Below the pieces are notes generated by a model. The model searched no databases and had not been told where the DNA came from. It saw only the letters and a program-made list of their open reading frames with translations. A stretch of 64,000 bases of DNA, from the NCBI GenBank assembly GCA_050633585.1, contig JBOEGT010000030.1, positions 1-64,000 of the forward strand, read 5' to 3'. Below, piece by piece: positions 55,475 through 63,392 of this stretch. Positions within the stretch are counted from its first letter, which is position 1. Every line of letters starts with the position of its first letter. A program made the translations under genes and the position numbers. The stretch comes from CALKZN01 sp050633585. Its GTDB lineage: Bacteria; Pseudomonadota; Gammaproteobacteria; Arenicellales; Arenicellaceae.

Positions 55475-56161
55475 CTAATTTACTCGATTGAGTATTTTGA
55501 CACTGATTAAACGTATGATCAGCGGAAAGCTGGCGAGTAACAACAGTGAAATGATAATGTTGGGTGTTAAGACATCTTTCATTGTCTCAAGCTCGTTGAA
55601 CTGGCTACCTGCATTGACCAACACGGCTGAAATCGGGGCCATGCCAATAATCGTTGAAAGCACAAATGCTTTTAGATGTAGTTTAGTGATACCAAAACTG
55701 CCATTGAGGGCAATAAATGGTATACCTGGGATCATACGTAAACTCAGTGCATAAAAGAAACCACTGTCATCCATTTCTTGATCGATCTTAGTCATATATC
55801 GAGTAAATTTTTTCGCGATCCAGTCACGTGCAATATAACGTGCAATCAGAAAAGTCATCGTTGCAGCGATTAACGATGAGCTGAGCACTAAAACCAGACC
55901 AGTGCCAAAATTGAATACATATCCGGCGGTTAAAGACATTAAAGCCGCGGCCGGAAGTGGTAAAGAATAAACAAAAAACATGACGGCAAAGGCAATAAAA
56001 AAACTGCTCAGTGGATTCGTATTGACATAGTCCTTGAGAGAGGTAGAAATGGATTGTAAGTTTGTTAATGTCAGTATTTCATGTAAACCATTGATGTAAG
56101 CAAGCACCATTAAACCGCAGGCGAATAATAGGAGAGCAATTTTAGGTGCGATTTTAGACAT
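55475..56161 (-). CDS. TVP38/TMEM64-family (VTT domain) membrane protein
   Basis: A 228-aa inner-membrane protein with five to six hydrophobic segments. PLPAAALMSLTAGYVFNFGTG near residues 70-90 and the RMIPGIPFIALNGSFGITKL segment (near 140-160, given here only as the conserved R-x-x-P-x-x-P block and G-F-G/T turn) define the DedA-like VTT fold. Relatives take part in lipid scrambling, membrane homeostasis or metal tolerance. It marks the return to ordinary chromosomal genes and is transcribed away from the glycan locus. Confidence 0.85.
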   Translation of the reverse strand: MSKIAPKIALLLFACGLMVLAYINGLHEILTLTNLQSISTSLKDYVNTNPLSSFFIAFAVMFFVYSLPLPAAALMSLTAGYVFNFGTGLVLVLSSSLIAATMTFLIARYIARDWIAKKFTRYMTKIDQEMDDSGFFYALSLRMIPGIPFIALNGSFGITKLHLKAFVLSTIIGMAPISAVLVNAGSQFNELETMKDVLTPNIIISLLLLASFPLIIRLISVKILNRVN

Positions 56162-56211
56162 TTACTTGAATAGAGATGATGGTTGTTTGCATGATGAGAG
56201 ACTGAAGAGGG

Positions 56212-56955
56212 CTAATTACTCCAGCTTTCGTTTTCTTCGTAGTCAGAAATTGCTTGTTCTTCTTTTTCAGTGAGTGTTTTCGATTTAGATCGTTTATCCA
56301 AAGCTTTAGTGACGAAGTTTGTTTTTTTTCCACGGCAACTGATCTTATTTGCATTGTGCTTGATCTCTTCGTCAGTTTGGCTTTTCATATTGGCGACAAC
56401 ACTTTGGGCTTGATAGCAAAATGATTTGTTTAAATCTGGAAATGTTATGTCGATTAAGTTGTTAAGGTTGCTTAAATACTCAACGTTTTCTATCTCCTTG
56501 TTGCCATAACTTAAATTGATTTTTTTCAAAGAATCAAGTCTAGCAAGAGGGCTTGCATCTCTAATATCGTTGCCAGTTAATGAAATAGCTTCAAGTTTTG
56601 AGAGTCCATCAATGCCTTCTAGTGAAGTAATATTTTGACGATGGCAATCTAAAGCGGTTAAATCTGCAGCGCTTTGAAGGTGGTTGCTGCTGTCACTTAA
56701 GCCAAAATACTTTGAAATGTTATTCACTACGCACTGATGTAAGTTTTTGTCTAAGAAGTTCATATCTTCGACGGATTTCAACAATTGTGCTTTATAGCTT
56801 TTGACATTGGTGTTGATGCGTTCAGCTTCTTCGCTATAGGTTTGTTCAATCTTTTTTTGTTGCCTTAGATCATTCAATCCAAAGTGTTTCACAATAAATG
56901 GCAATACAAGCGCGCAAAAAATGAATGTGATTAATAAGCGAGTACTCAGTTTCAT
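56212..56955 (-). CDS. Membrane-anchored leucine-rich-repeat protein
   Basis: A 247-aa protein with an uncleaved-looking N-terminal hydrophobic segment (residues 7-24), a predicted coiled coil (about 28-65), then four short LRRs between about 100 and 175: ITSLEGIDGLSKLEAISL, IRDASPLARLDSLKKINL, IENVEYLSNLNNLIDITF. A charged Lys/Glu-rich tail follows. Four Cys residues in the exported part could pair. LRRs point to protein binding, but no partner is suggested. It lies 50 bp upstream of the VTT gene on the same strand, possibly co-transcribed. Confidence 0.7.
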   Translation of the reverse strand: MKLSTRLLITFIFCALVLPFIVKHFGLNDLRQQKKIEQTYSEEAERINTNVKSYKAQLLKSVEDMNFLDKNLHQCVVNNISKYFGLSDSSNHLQSAADLTALDCHRQNITSLEGIDGLSKLEAISLTGNDIRDASPLARLDSLKKINLSYGNKEIENVEYLSNLNNLIDITFPDLNKSFCYQAQSVVANMKSQTDEEIKHNANKISCRGKKTNFVTKALDKRSKSKTLTEKEEQAISDYEENESWSN

Positions 56956-57036
56956 GATGAAAAAATATTTTTTTTGATAGAGAGATGTTAATTGAAACGA
57001 GCGAAATTGGCCAATGACATCTTTTAAAGTATGTCA

Positions 57037-57876
57037 CTAGAGATAAGCGATTGCGCCTTTTTTATAGCCTTCAAAGGCTTTGACCTTAAAGTCTGAATCA
57101 GGATGAGATGCTTTCGTCACCTGAGCGACATGTTCAGCAATGCACTCCACAGTTGAGTCCGAATCAATTAAATGAATTCGATGAGCGTCCAGCTCAATTT
57201 CAAAGTGGCCTTGGGGTGCGTCATAAGCAAATCTAATTCTCTGATCGTTTTGCTGAATGATGTCTGCGTGGCTGCCAATGTAAATATCGGTAAATGTATC
57301 AGCCCAATGTTGTTCCCAGTTTCTACTGCGATTACCATTCTCCCAAATTTCAATGCGTGATCGATGGCCATGCGCGATACGTTGGCAATTGCCATCATGT
57401 TTCTTTAAGCCATGGCTATAACAATAATAGAAGGCATAGTCATCTTCCTGTCGGAAGCTGAGTGCTAAGCTGGTCACGTTGTCGGGTAATTCGACTTGTA
57501 TTTTTGTTTTAAGAAAGTCGATCACATTGGCGTGGTTTATGACGTTGGCATCAATGAAGCAAAGTGCTTCATCAGGCGAGTGATGTTCAATGGTTTCGTT
57601 GTTCTCTGTTACAAACGTCAGTGAGGATTGGCCTGAGTGTTGGGAGAGTGTTAAGTGATTATATTGAGCTGGAATAACCAGTTTGTGGTCAACCTCATGA
57701 TCAATAATTTGCTTAATACGTTTTTTAACATGCCCAAAATCAAACACCATGCTTTGCTGATCTAGTTCACCAAATAGCTCAATGTCAACAATCCAACTAG
57801 CACCGATTAAGCCACGTTTAGGGTCTAAGACGGAGCAATCAATGACGGTGAGGTTGTCAACAAATAGGTGTGGCAT
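57037..57876 (-). CDS. Tandem-domain 6-pyruvoyl/6-carboxytetrahydropterin synthase-like protein
   Basis: A 279-aa protein, over twice the length of E. coli QueD. The first half has the QueD second-half signature (MVFDFGHVKKRI and DHEVDHKL, residues 43-66) but lacks the zinc motif. The second half has the zinc and catalytic motif (YSH at 153-155, Cys164, HGH at 169-171) and the late STVECIAEHVA block. The Cys-HGH spacing is four residues rather than three. It may catalyse a pterin step such as 6-carboxytetrahydropterin formation for queuosine. It is divergent from gltX across 176 bp. Confidence 0.78.
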   Translation of the reverse strand: MPHLFVDNLTVIDCSVLDPKRGLIGASWIVDIELFGELDQQSMVFDFGHVKKRIKQIIDHEVDHKLVIPAQYNHLTLSQHSGQSSLTFVTENNETIEHHSPDEALCFIDANVINHANVIDFLKTKIQVELPDNVTSLALSFRQEDDYAFYYCYSHGLKKHDGNCQRIAHGHRSRIEIWENGNRSRNWEQHWADTFTDIYIGSHADIIQQNDQRIRFAYDAPQGHFEIELDAHRIHLIDSDSTVECIAEHVAQVTKASHPDSDFKVKAFEGYKKGAIAYL

Positions 57877-58052
57877 GTGAATACGTAAAATTCTTAGGTT
57901 AAATTGCAGAATAAGGTGACGAGATTTTAACAGATTTTCGTTACAATCCGTCTATGTTAATTACTCTGAATGTTTGCCCTCTTTTTAAAGCGCTAGACTA
58001 AACAGGCTAATCTCCCAAATCTCTCAAACTATTACCTAATTTTCAAAAGTTC

Positions 58053-59483
58053 ATGACAGTTACTCGTTTTCCACCTAGTCCAACTGGGTACTTACATATT
58101 GGCGGTGCACGCACTGCGCTTTATTCGTGGTTACATGCTAAGCAAAACAATGGCAAATTTATCTTGCGAATTGAAGATACCGATTTAGAGCGTTCTACTG
58201 AAGAGTCTGTCCAAGCTATTTTGGATGGAATGGAATGGCTAGAGTTGGATTATGATGAAGGACCTTATTATCAAACACAACGTTTTGACCGCTATAAAGA
58301 AGTTGTTCAACAACTGTTAGATTCCGGGCATGCATACTATTGCTATTGCAGTCGTGAGGAAGTTGATGCAATGCGTGAAGAACAGCGAGCTAAAGGCGAA
58401 AAGCCGCGCTATGACGGCAGATGCCGCCACCGCGATACGCCAGTAGAGGGCGTTAGCCCGGTTGTGCGCTTCAAAAACCCTCTAGATGGCGATGTTGTCA
58501 TTGAAGATTTAGTGAAAGGGAATATTGTGATCAACAATCGTGAGTTAGATGATCTGATTATTGCGCGAGGCGATGGTGTGCCAACCTATAATCTCACGGT
58601 AGTGGTTGACGATTTAGACATGAATATGACACATGTGATCCGTGGCGATGACCATATTAATAATACGCCTCGTCAAATAAATATCATGCGCGCACTGGGT
58701 GCCCATAAGCGTGATGAAGGGTTGCCTAAGTTTGCGCATGTTCCCATGATTTTAGGTGAAGATGGCAAACGACTATCAAAGCGGCATGGTGCAGTCGGTG
58801 TGATGCAATATCGAGATGAAGGCTACTTACCTGAAGCCTTGCTGAACTATCTCGTTAGGCTAGGCTGGTCTCATGGTGATAAAGAGTTATTTAGTCGTGA
58901 AGAATTACTTGAGTTGTTTCGCATAGAAGACGTTAATCGCGCCGCGTCAACATTCAACCCTGAAAAGTTACTTTGGATCAATCATGAAACTATCAAAGGT
59001 TTGTCGGGTGACGCGTTAGCAAAAAAAGCGGCATGGCATTTCTCTCAGGCAGGGATTGATATTGCTATTGAGCCCCTGGCCAGTCAAGCGATTGAGTTAG
59101 TGAAGGAAAGAACGAAGACCTTGTTAGAGTTAGTGAGCCAAACGCAATTCTTTTTTAAGGAGGTGGAAACTTATGATGCAGCGGCTTTAAAGAAATGGGT
59201 TAAAACGGCTACGCCTGATATTTTGTCGGAAGTTGAAAAGCGCTTAGACGCATTGGCTGATTGGAATGCAGAGGCATTGCAACAAGTGGTTCAATCAACC
59301 GTTGATGACCTTGAGTTAGGTTTTGCTAAAGTGGCACAACCCATTCGCATTGCCGTGACTGGTAGCACCCAATCACCCGCCATTGATCAAACCTTGGTCG
59401 TTTTGGGCAAAGAGATTACAATGCAACGTATACGTTCTGCGATTCCTGCCTTTGAAGCAGCACTCGCCCAAAGGCAAGCATAA
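58053..59483 (+). CDS. gltX: Glutamate--tRNA ligase
   Basis: A 476-aa class I aminoacyl-tRNA synthetase that charges tRNA-Glu, close to the 471 aa of the E. coli enzyme. PPSPTGYLHIGGARTALYSW (residues 7-26) has the HIGH-type signature, and KRLSKRHG near residue 240 is the KMSKS equivalent. The zinc site of the E. coli type is kept: CYC followed by GRCRH near residues 98-127. Single-copy housekeeping gene; its own promoter should lie in the divergent gap 57877-58052. No tRNA gene is visible beside it. Confidence 0.96.
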   Translation: MTVTRFPPSPTGYLHIGGARTALYSWLHAKQNNGKFILRIEDTDLERSTEESVQAILDGMEWLELDYDEGPYYQTQRFDRYKEVVQQLLDSGHAYYCYCSREEVDAMREEQRAKGEKPRYDGRCRHRDTPVEGVSPVVRFKNPLDGDVVIEDLVKGNIVINNRELDDLIIARGDGVPTYNLTVVVDDLDMNMTHVIRGDDHINNTPRQINIMRALGAHKRDEGLPKFAHVPMILGEDGKRLSKRHGAVGVMQYRDEGYLPEALLNYLVRLGWSHGDKELFSREELLELFRIEDVNRAASTFNPEKLLWINHETIKGLSGDALAKKAAWHFSQAGIDIAIEPLASQAIELVKERTKTLLELVSQTQFFFKEVETYDAAALKKWVKTATPDILSEVEKRLDALADWNAEALQQVVQSTVDDLELGFAKVAQPIRIAVTGSTQSPAIDQTLVVLGKEITMQRIRSAIPAFEAALAQRQA

Positions 59484-59558
59484 AGGTACATATTTTATTC
59501 GCAGCACCATTCACAACACAATGAGCTAAATCACAACAAAAACGATAAGAGGCAAGAT

Positions 59559-60434
59559 ATGTTAACAGTAGGTTTTATTGGTCTAGGTATTATGGGTTTG
59601 CCAATGGCAGGGCATTTACAAAAAGCCGGCTATGCCTTGCAAGTCTATAATCGAACACAAAGCAAAGGTGATGAATTAGTTCATGCTGGAGCCAAACGTG
59701 CACTAACGCCTGCTGAAGCCGCTGATGGGGCGGACATTGTCATCACTATCGTATCCGACTCTCCACAGGTGGAAGCGGTTGTTTTTGGTGACAACGGTGC
59801 TGCTGAAACTATCAAGAAAGGCGCTTTGTTAATTGATATGAGCACCATTAGCGCGACAGCAACGCGTGAGTTTGCGGATAAACTCGCGAGTAAAGGCGTT
59901 CATATGTTAGATGCTCCCGTATCTGGTGGCGATGTTGGTGCGATTAATGCGACACTGACTATTATGGCTGGTGGTGAACCTGAGCAATTTGAGCGAGCAA
60001 AACCATTGTTTGATGTGATGGGTTCCAAAGCCACCCTGTTGGGAGGTATCGGCTCAGGGCAAGTGACAAAGTCTTGTAATCAAATTTTAGTTGTCACAGC
60101 GTTAGTGGGGGTGTGTGAAGCATTACTACTTGCAGAGAAACAAGGCTTAGACCTTGAAAAAGCAATTTCAGCGCTAACGGGTGGTGCGGCCAATAGTTAC
60201 CAATTAGACGTATTGGGTCCTAAGGTTGCAACGGGAGATTATGCTCCAGGTTTTATGGTCGATCTAGTTGTCAAAGATTTACACATCGTGCAACAAGTCG
60301 CTCAAACCAGTGGTTTGTCTTTAGAGGCTACGAACATGGTGACGCGTTACTTTGAGAAGCTACAACGAGATGGTCGTGGCAGCTTAGGAACGCAGGCGTT
60401 AAATGAAGTGTGTCGTGAGGTCGCAACTCAATAG
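59559..60434 (+). CDS. garR: Tartronate semialdehyde (2-hydroxy-3-oxopropionate) reductase
   Basis: A 291-aa beta-hydroxyacid dehydrogenase. GFIGLGIMGLPMAGHL (residues 5-20) is the NAD(P) loop, DAPVSGGDVGAINATLTIM (about 122-140) the substrate-binding signature, and GSGQVTKSCNQILV places the catalytic Lys. These are GarR/GlxR-type features, so it probably interconverts tartronate semialdehyde and D-glycerate; other 3-hydroxyacids remain possible. A GAGG-like ribosome site (AAGAGGC) precedes the ATG. The small lipoprotein gene follows 18 bp later. Confidence 0.87.
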   Translation: MLTVGFIGLGIMGLPMAGHLQKAGYALQVYNRTQSKGDELVHAGAKRALTPAEAADGADIVITIVSDSPQVEAVVFGDNGAAETIKKGALLIDMSTISATATREFADKLASKGVHMLDAPVSGGDVGAINATLTIMAGGEPEQFERAKPLFDVMGSKATLLGGIGSGQVTKSCNQILVVTALVGVCEALLLAEKQGLDLEKAISALTGGAANSYQLDVLGPKVATGDYAPGFMVDLVVKDLHIVQQVAQTSGLSLEATNMVTRYFEKLQRDGRGSLGTQALNEVCREVATQ

Positions 60435-60452
60435 TGTCGAGGTGAGTCTAAT

Positions 60453-60650
60453 ATGAGAGTTATATTGATAATGTTGTTATTAATGCCGTTGATTGCATGC
60501 AGTAATAAACAGGTTTATGACGCGGTTCAAGCCAACCAACGCAGCCAGTGCAAAAAGCTTCCAAACTCAGAATATGAAGAATGCAAGCAACGAGAACAAC
60601 TATCCTATGAACAATACCAAGAAGAGCGTCAGAAGCTTAAGAAATACTAG
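60453..60650 (+). CDS. Small lipoprotein of unknown function
   Basis: A 65-aa protein with a short lipoprotein signal: hydrophobic residues 3-14 then LIAC lipobox, so the mature protein starts at Cys16. The mature 50 residues are Gln/Glu/Lys-rich and helical (QREQLSYEQYQEERQKLK) with two more Cys. No family recognised. It lies between garR and the cupin gene with 10-18 bp spacing, suggesting an operon. Confidence 0.75.
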   Translation: MRVILIMLLLMPLIACSNKQVYDAVQANQRSQCKKLPNSEYEECKQREQLSYEQYQEERQKLKKY

Positions 60651-60660
60651 GTAAGTCATC

Positions 60661-60990
60661 ATGGAAATTAATAACCTGCCATTTGGCGTCACTCATTGGC
60701 GCGAAATTGAAAAAACACGACATCGAGGCGACGAAGGAATGGCTTTTTGGCAGACTCAAAATTTCGGAGATTTGCGTGTACGTGTGGTTGAGTATTCTGC
60801 TGGATACATTGCAGACCACTGGTGTAGCAAGGGGCATATTTTGTATTGCATGGAAGGAGAGTTGGTCACTGAGCTAGATGATGGGCGAATTTTTACATTA
60901 ACGCCTGGCATGAGCTATCAGGTGGCCGATAATGCGGAGGCGCATCGTTCATCAACATCGATTGGTGCTAAATTATTTGTTGTTGATTAA
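60661..60990 (+). CDS. DHCW-motif cupin-fold protein
   Basis: A 109-aa single-domain cupin. The segment YIADHWCSKGHILYCMEGEL (about residues 46-65) carries the DHWC motif and the metal-binding His of this small family, and FTLTPGMSYQVADN is the second cupin turn. Family members have no established reaction that I know of. It lies in a tight run between the lipoprotein and NIPSNAP genes. Confidence 0.85.
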   Translation: MEINNLPFGVTHWREIEKTRHRGDEGMAFWQTQNFGDLRVRVVEYSAGYIADHWCSKGHILYCMEGELVTELDDGRIFTLTPGMSYQVADNAEAHRSSTSIGAKLFVVD

Positions 60991-61004
60991 GGCTAAAAAT
61001 AGCG

Positions 61005-61325
61005 ATGAGTGTCATTGAGTTAAGAGAATATCGGGTGTTTCCGGGCAAATTTGATGCGTGGACAGCATGGATGAAAAACGAGTTATTGCCACATATGCAA
61101 GACAAAGGCATGAAAATTCTTCAAACGACCAGCTATGTCGATGAAGACGGAGAGCAATGGTTTATTTGGCTCCGTGAATTTGAGAGTGAAGAACATCGCC
61201 AAGCGCTATATAAAGAGACTTATAATGAATGGTGGGTTCAAGAAGTAAGGCCCAAAGTGTTTGAACATATAGAGCAAGACAGCATGAGAGTTCGAGTTCT
61301 TGAATCTATGACGTTGGTTGAATAA
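61005..61325 (+). CDS. NIPSNAP-family protein
   Basis: A 106-aa dimeric alpha/beta-barrel-like protein. VIELREYRVFPGKFDAW at the N-terminus and the EDGEQWFIWLREFESEEHR segment (about residues 45-63) are the family's conserved parts. Bacterial NIPSNAPs are mostly uncharacterised. It starts 14 bp after the cupin gene and is likely the last gene of that short operon. Confidence 0.85.
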   Translation: MSVIELREYRVFPGKFDAWTAWMKNELLPHMQDKGMKILQTTSYVDEDGEQWFIWLREFESEEHRQALYKETYNEWWVQEVRPKVFEHIEQDSMRVRVLESMTLVE

Positions 61326-61367
61326 AATTAATGCGGTAGTATTTAGAGGGAGTAAAAGGGATTTTTT

Positions 61368-62645
61368 ATGAATGTATTCAAACGTTTTTTTCTGTTGATG
61401 TGCATCGCGTTAATTTTCTCGACGCATGTGTTTGCTCAGGATAGCCTTATCGAGGATAAAAATGAGTTTATTCAGCAAGTATTGACTGGCTTGAATAGTG
61501 ACAGTGTGCGTGAGCAAGAACGCGCTGCTCAATTATTAGCAAATAAGGGGATTATGGTCCCTGCCATTTATGAGCGAATTGCCAGTATGATTAAAACGTA
61601 TTCAACAATGCCAGTTGAATCAAAACAATACAGAGCGATTGCGTGGTTAGTGAAAGGCTTGGCATATTCAGGAGATAATGATTATCGACCTATCATTGAG
61701 GGTATCGTAGAGAAAAGTAGGAAGTCAGTTAAGAGGCACGCTCAGAAAGCCTTGAAAATCCTTGATCGAGCAATTGTGTTGACGCCCATATTAAACAAAG
61801 AGGACTTATATACAGGAAACGAACGTTGGGATCTTATAAGAGAAGCAAATATTATTCGGTGGTCACAGGATTATGAGTGGATGAAAAGGATTGCTAAAGA
61901 TACGATTAATTACAAAAACTATGAACCTGTTTTATTGGATGCTATGAATTCTTCTGTCCGCTCAGGGTATCAGGAGTCATCAGAAAATAAAACAAGGACC
62001 CAAGCTTATGCTTTTATGCTAAAAGCGATGGCAATTGCACCAAAACCACACTATGTAGAAACCCTTAAAGAAGTCTCAATATCTGCAAAGGATAAGAAGT
62101 TGAAGCGTTATGCTGAAAAGTTTTATCAAAAAAGGCAACAGTTATTTATGGAGTTAGCTCGATTAAAAGCAAATGATAAATATCATGGAGAGGCGTTTGG
62201 TTATGTCAGTGTTAGTTTTAAAAAACCGGAAGATATGTCGACGGCAAAGATTCAGAGCTTTGAGGAAATGGGTTTAAAAAGCGAAATTCAACAAATGCTG
62301 GATCAATCTTATTTATGGGAAGAAGGTTCTCCCTATAGCTTACATATTGATATCACAAGTTATCGTGTCAGAAGTAAAGGGAGTAAAGTTGCAGCAGCGC
62401 TTTTAATTCCAGGTGCTGAAAAGATTGGAGCAGGGGTAATTGGCCCAGATGTTTTAAGCGCAGAAGTCACAATTAAACATTCAAAGCAAACCATTGGACC
62501 TGATTTTACAGTGGCATCAGTGGATGTGGATTTGTTAGATAACACTCACTATGGGTCTCTACCTTCTGGGGAAGCTTTTTTAGCACTACGTTTTGCTCGA
62601 AACCTTAACGCAAAACTAGAAACAGCTGTGACTTACTTGCAATAA
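61368..62645 (+). CDS. Exported HEAT-like repeat protein
   Basis: A 425-aa protein with a Sec signal peptide (hydrophobic residues 7-20, cleavage probably after VFA). Residues about 30-260 are alpha-helical pairs with HEAT-like character (VREQERAAQLLANKG, SVKRHAQKALKIL, KDKKLKRYAEKFYQK). A beta-rich C-terminal domain (about 280-420) has a Gly-rich turn, ALLIPGAEKIGAGVIGP, resembling DUF4410-like outer-envelope domains. Function unknown; probably periplasmic or outer-membrane-associated. A bidirectional terminator follows. Confidence 0.7.
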   Translation: MNVFKRFFLLMCIALIFSTHVFAQDSLIEDKNEFIQQVLTGLNSDSVREQERAAQLLANKGIMVPAIYERIASMIKTYSTMPVESKQYRAIAWLVKGLAYSGDNDYRPIIEGIVEKSRKSVKRHAQKALKILDRAIVLTPILNKEDLYTGNERWDLIREANIIRWSQDYEWMKRIAKDTINYKNYEPVLLDAMNSSVRSGYQESSENKTRTQAYAFMLKAMAIAPKPHYVETLKEVSISAKDKKLKRYAEKFYQKRQQLFMELARLKANDKYHGEAFGYVSVSFKKPEDMSTAKIQSFEEMGLKSEIQQMLDQSYLWEEGSPYSLHIDITSYRVRSKGSKVAAALLIPGAEKIGAGVIGPDVLSAEVTIKHSKQTIGPDFTVASVDVDLLDNTHYGSLPSGEAFLALRFARNLNAKLETAVTYLQ

Positions 62646-62648
62646 AAA

Positions 62649-62671
62649 AGCCTGCATAAAGCAGGCTATTT
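62649..62671 (+). terminator. Bidirectional rho-independent terminator
   Basis: AGCCTGC-ATAAA-GCAGGCT forms a perfect 7-bp stem (62649-62667). It is preceded by A6 and followed by ATTTT, so it can work for both convergent genes. Confidence 0.88.
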
Positions 62672-62685
62672 TGTGCGTCTGAAAT

Positions 62686-63243
62686 TTAGCGTAAGCCGCG
62701 TCCTCTGACAAGCCGACCGTTTTCAAACAATAAGCTTCTTTGCACGAACTTACTGCTCCAATATGTCCAGCGATCAGCTTCTGTACTATATGTTTTGTGA
62801 GCGGGTGGATAGCCGCGAGTTTTGATGACTTGTTTTTTTGTCATTCCTAGGCGTAGTACACCAAATTTCACGTCTTTTTTGTATCTTTTTCCTAAGCCAA
62901 CGGGTTTCGTTGACAGTAAATTATCGGCAACTTCTTCAATACTTTTTTTCGTATGCTTTGCAACATTCAGAATAGTGATTTGGTTCCCTTTCCAATTCAA
63001 TATTAGTGTTTTACCACCCATACTGACTACTTCGACTTTAGAATTGATTGGCAGTAAATCACCGCGCCAATAGTTAGTAGTTACATGGCGCCCTTTTTCA
63101 AACTTTAAATTATATTTCGTGAAATACGTCTTACCTTCTTCTGGAATGACCGCTTGCGCATTGCCGGCTAATAAACATGTCGTTAATAGGCCGATGAAAA
63201 TTAAAGATTTTTTTAGAATGTTGGTTAAATTGCTAGGTAGCAT
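62686..63243 (-). CDS. Exported protein with C-terminal BamE/SmpA-like motif
   Basis: A 185-aa protein with a signal peptide (hydrophobic residues 13-27, cleavage near NAQA). The C-terminal third has LRLGMTKKQVIKTRGYPP near residue 130, then WTYWSSKFVQRSLLFENGRL, a layout reminiscent of SmpA/BamE domains (GMTxxqVxxxxGxP followed by a Tyr/Trp strand). The N-terminal part is a beta-rich domain with YFTKYNLKFEKGRHV. No lipobox is seen, so it is likely periplasmic. Function unknown. Convergent with the HEAT-like gene. Confidence 0.7.
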   Translation of the reverse strand: MLPSNLTNILKKSLIFIGLLTTCLLAGNAQAVIPEEGKTYFTKYNLKFEKGRHVTTNYWRGDLLPINSKVEVVSMGGKTLILNWKGNQITILNVAKHTKKSIEEVADNLLSTKPVGLGKRYKKDVKFGVLRLGMTKKQVIKTRGYPPAHKTYSTEADRWTYWSSKFVQRSLLFENGRLVRGRGLR

Positions 63244-63392
63244 CTTCCTTTCCTCTTGAGTTACAGATTAAACACCCACGTTTTATTGATCCAATCAATT
63301 GGTCTACGTTGGAATGCGTAGTTTAACGAGCCACATGAAATCTGTCTATTAACAGTCTGCAACCTCACAGTTTCATCAGAAATTGCCAATCA

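Noticed and set aside
57877..58052. tRNA gene next to gltX
   Set aside because: No cloverleaf or TTC-loop signature is visible in the gap.
63291..63321. CCAATCAATTGG palindrome and CTACG/CGTAG hairpin as a terminator
   Set aside because: The stem is only 5 bp and lacks a T tract in either direction.
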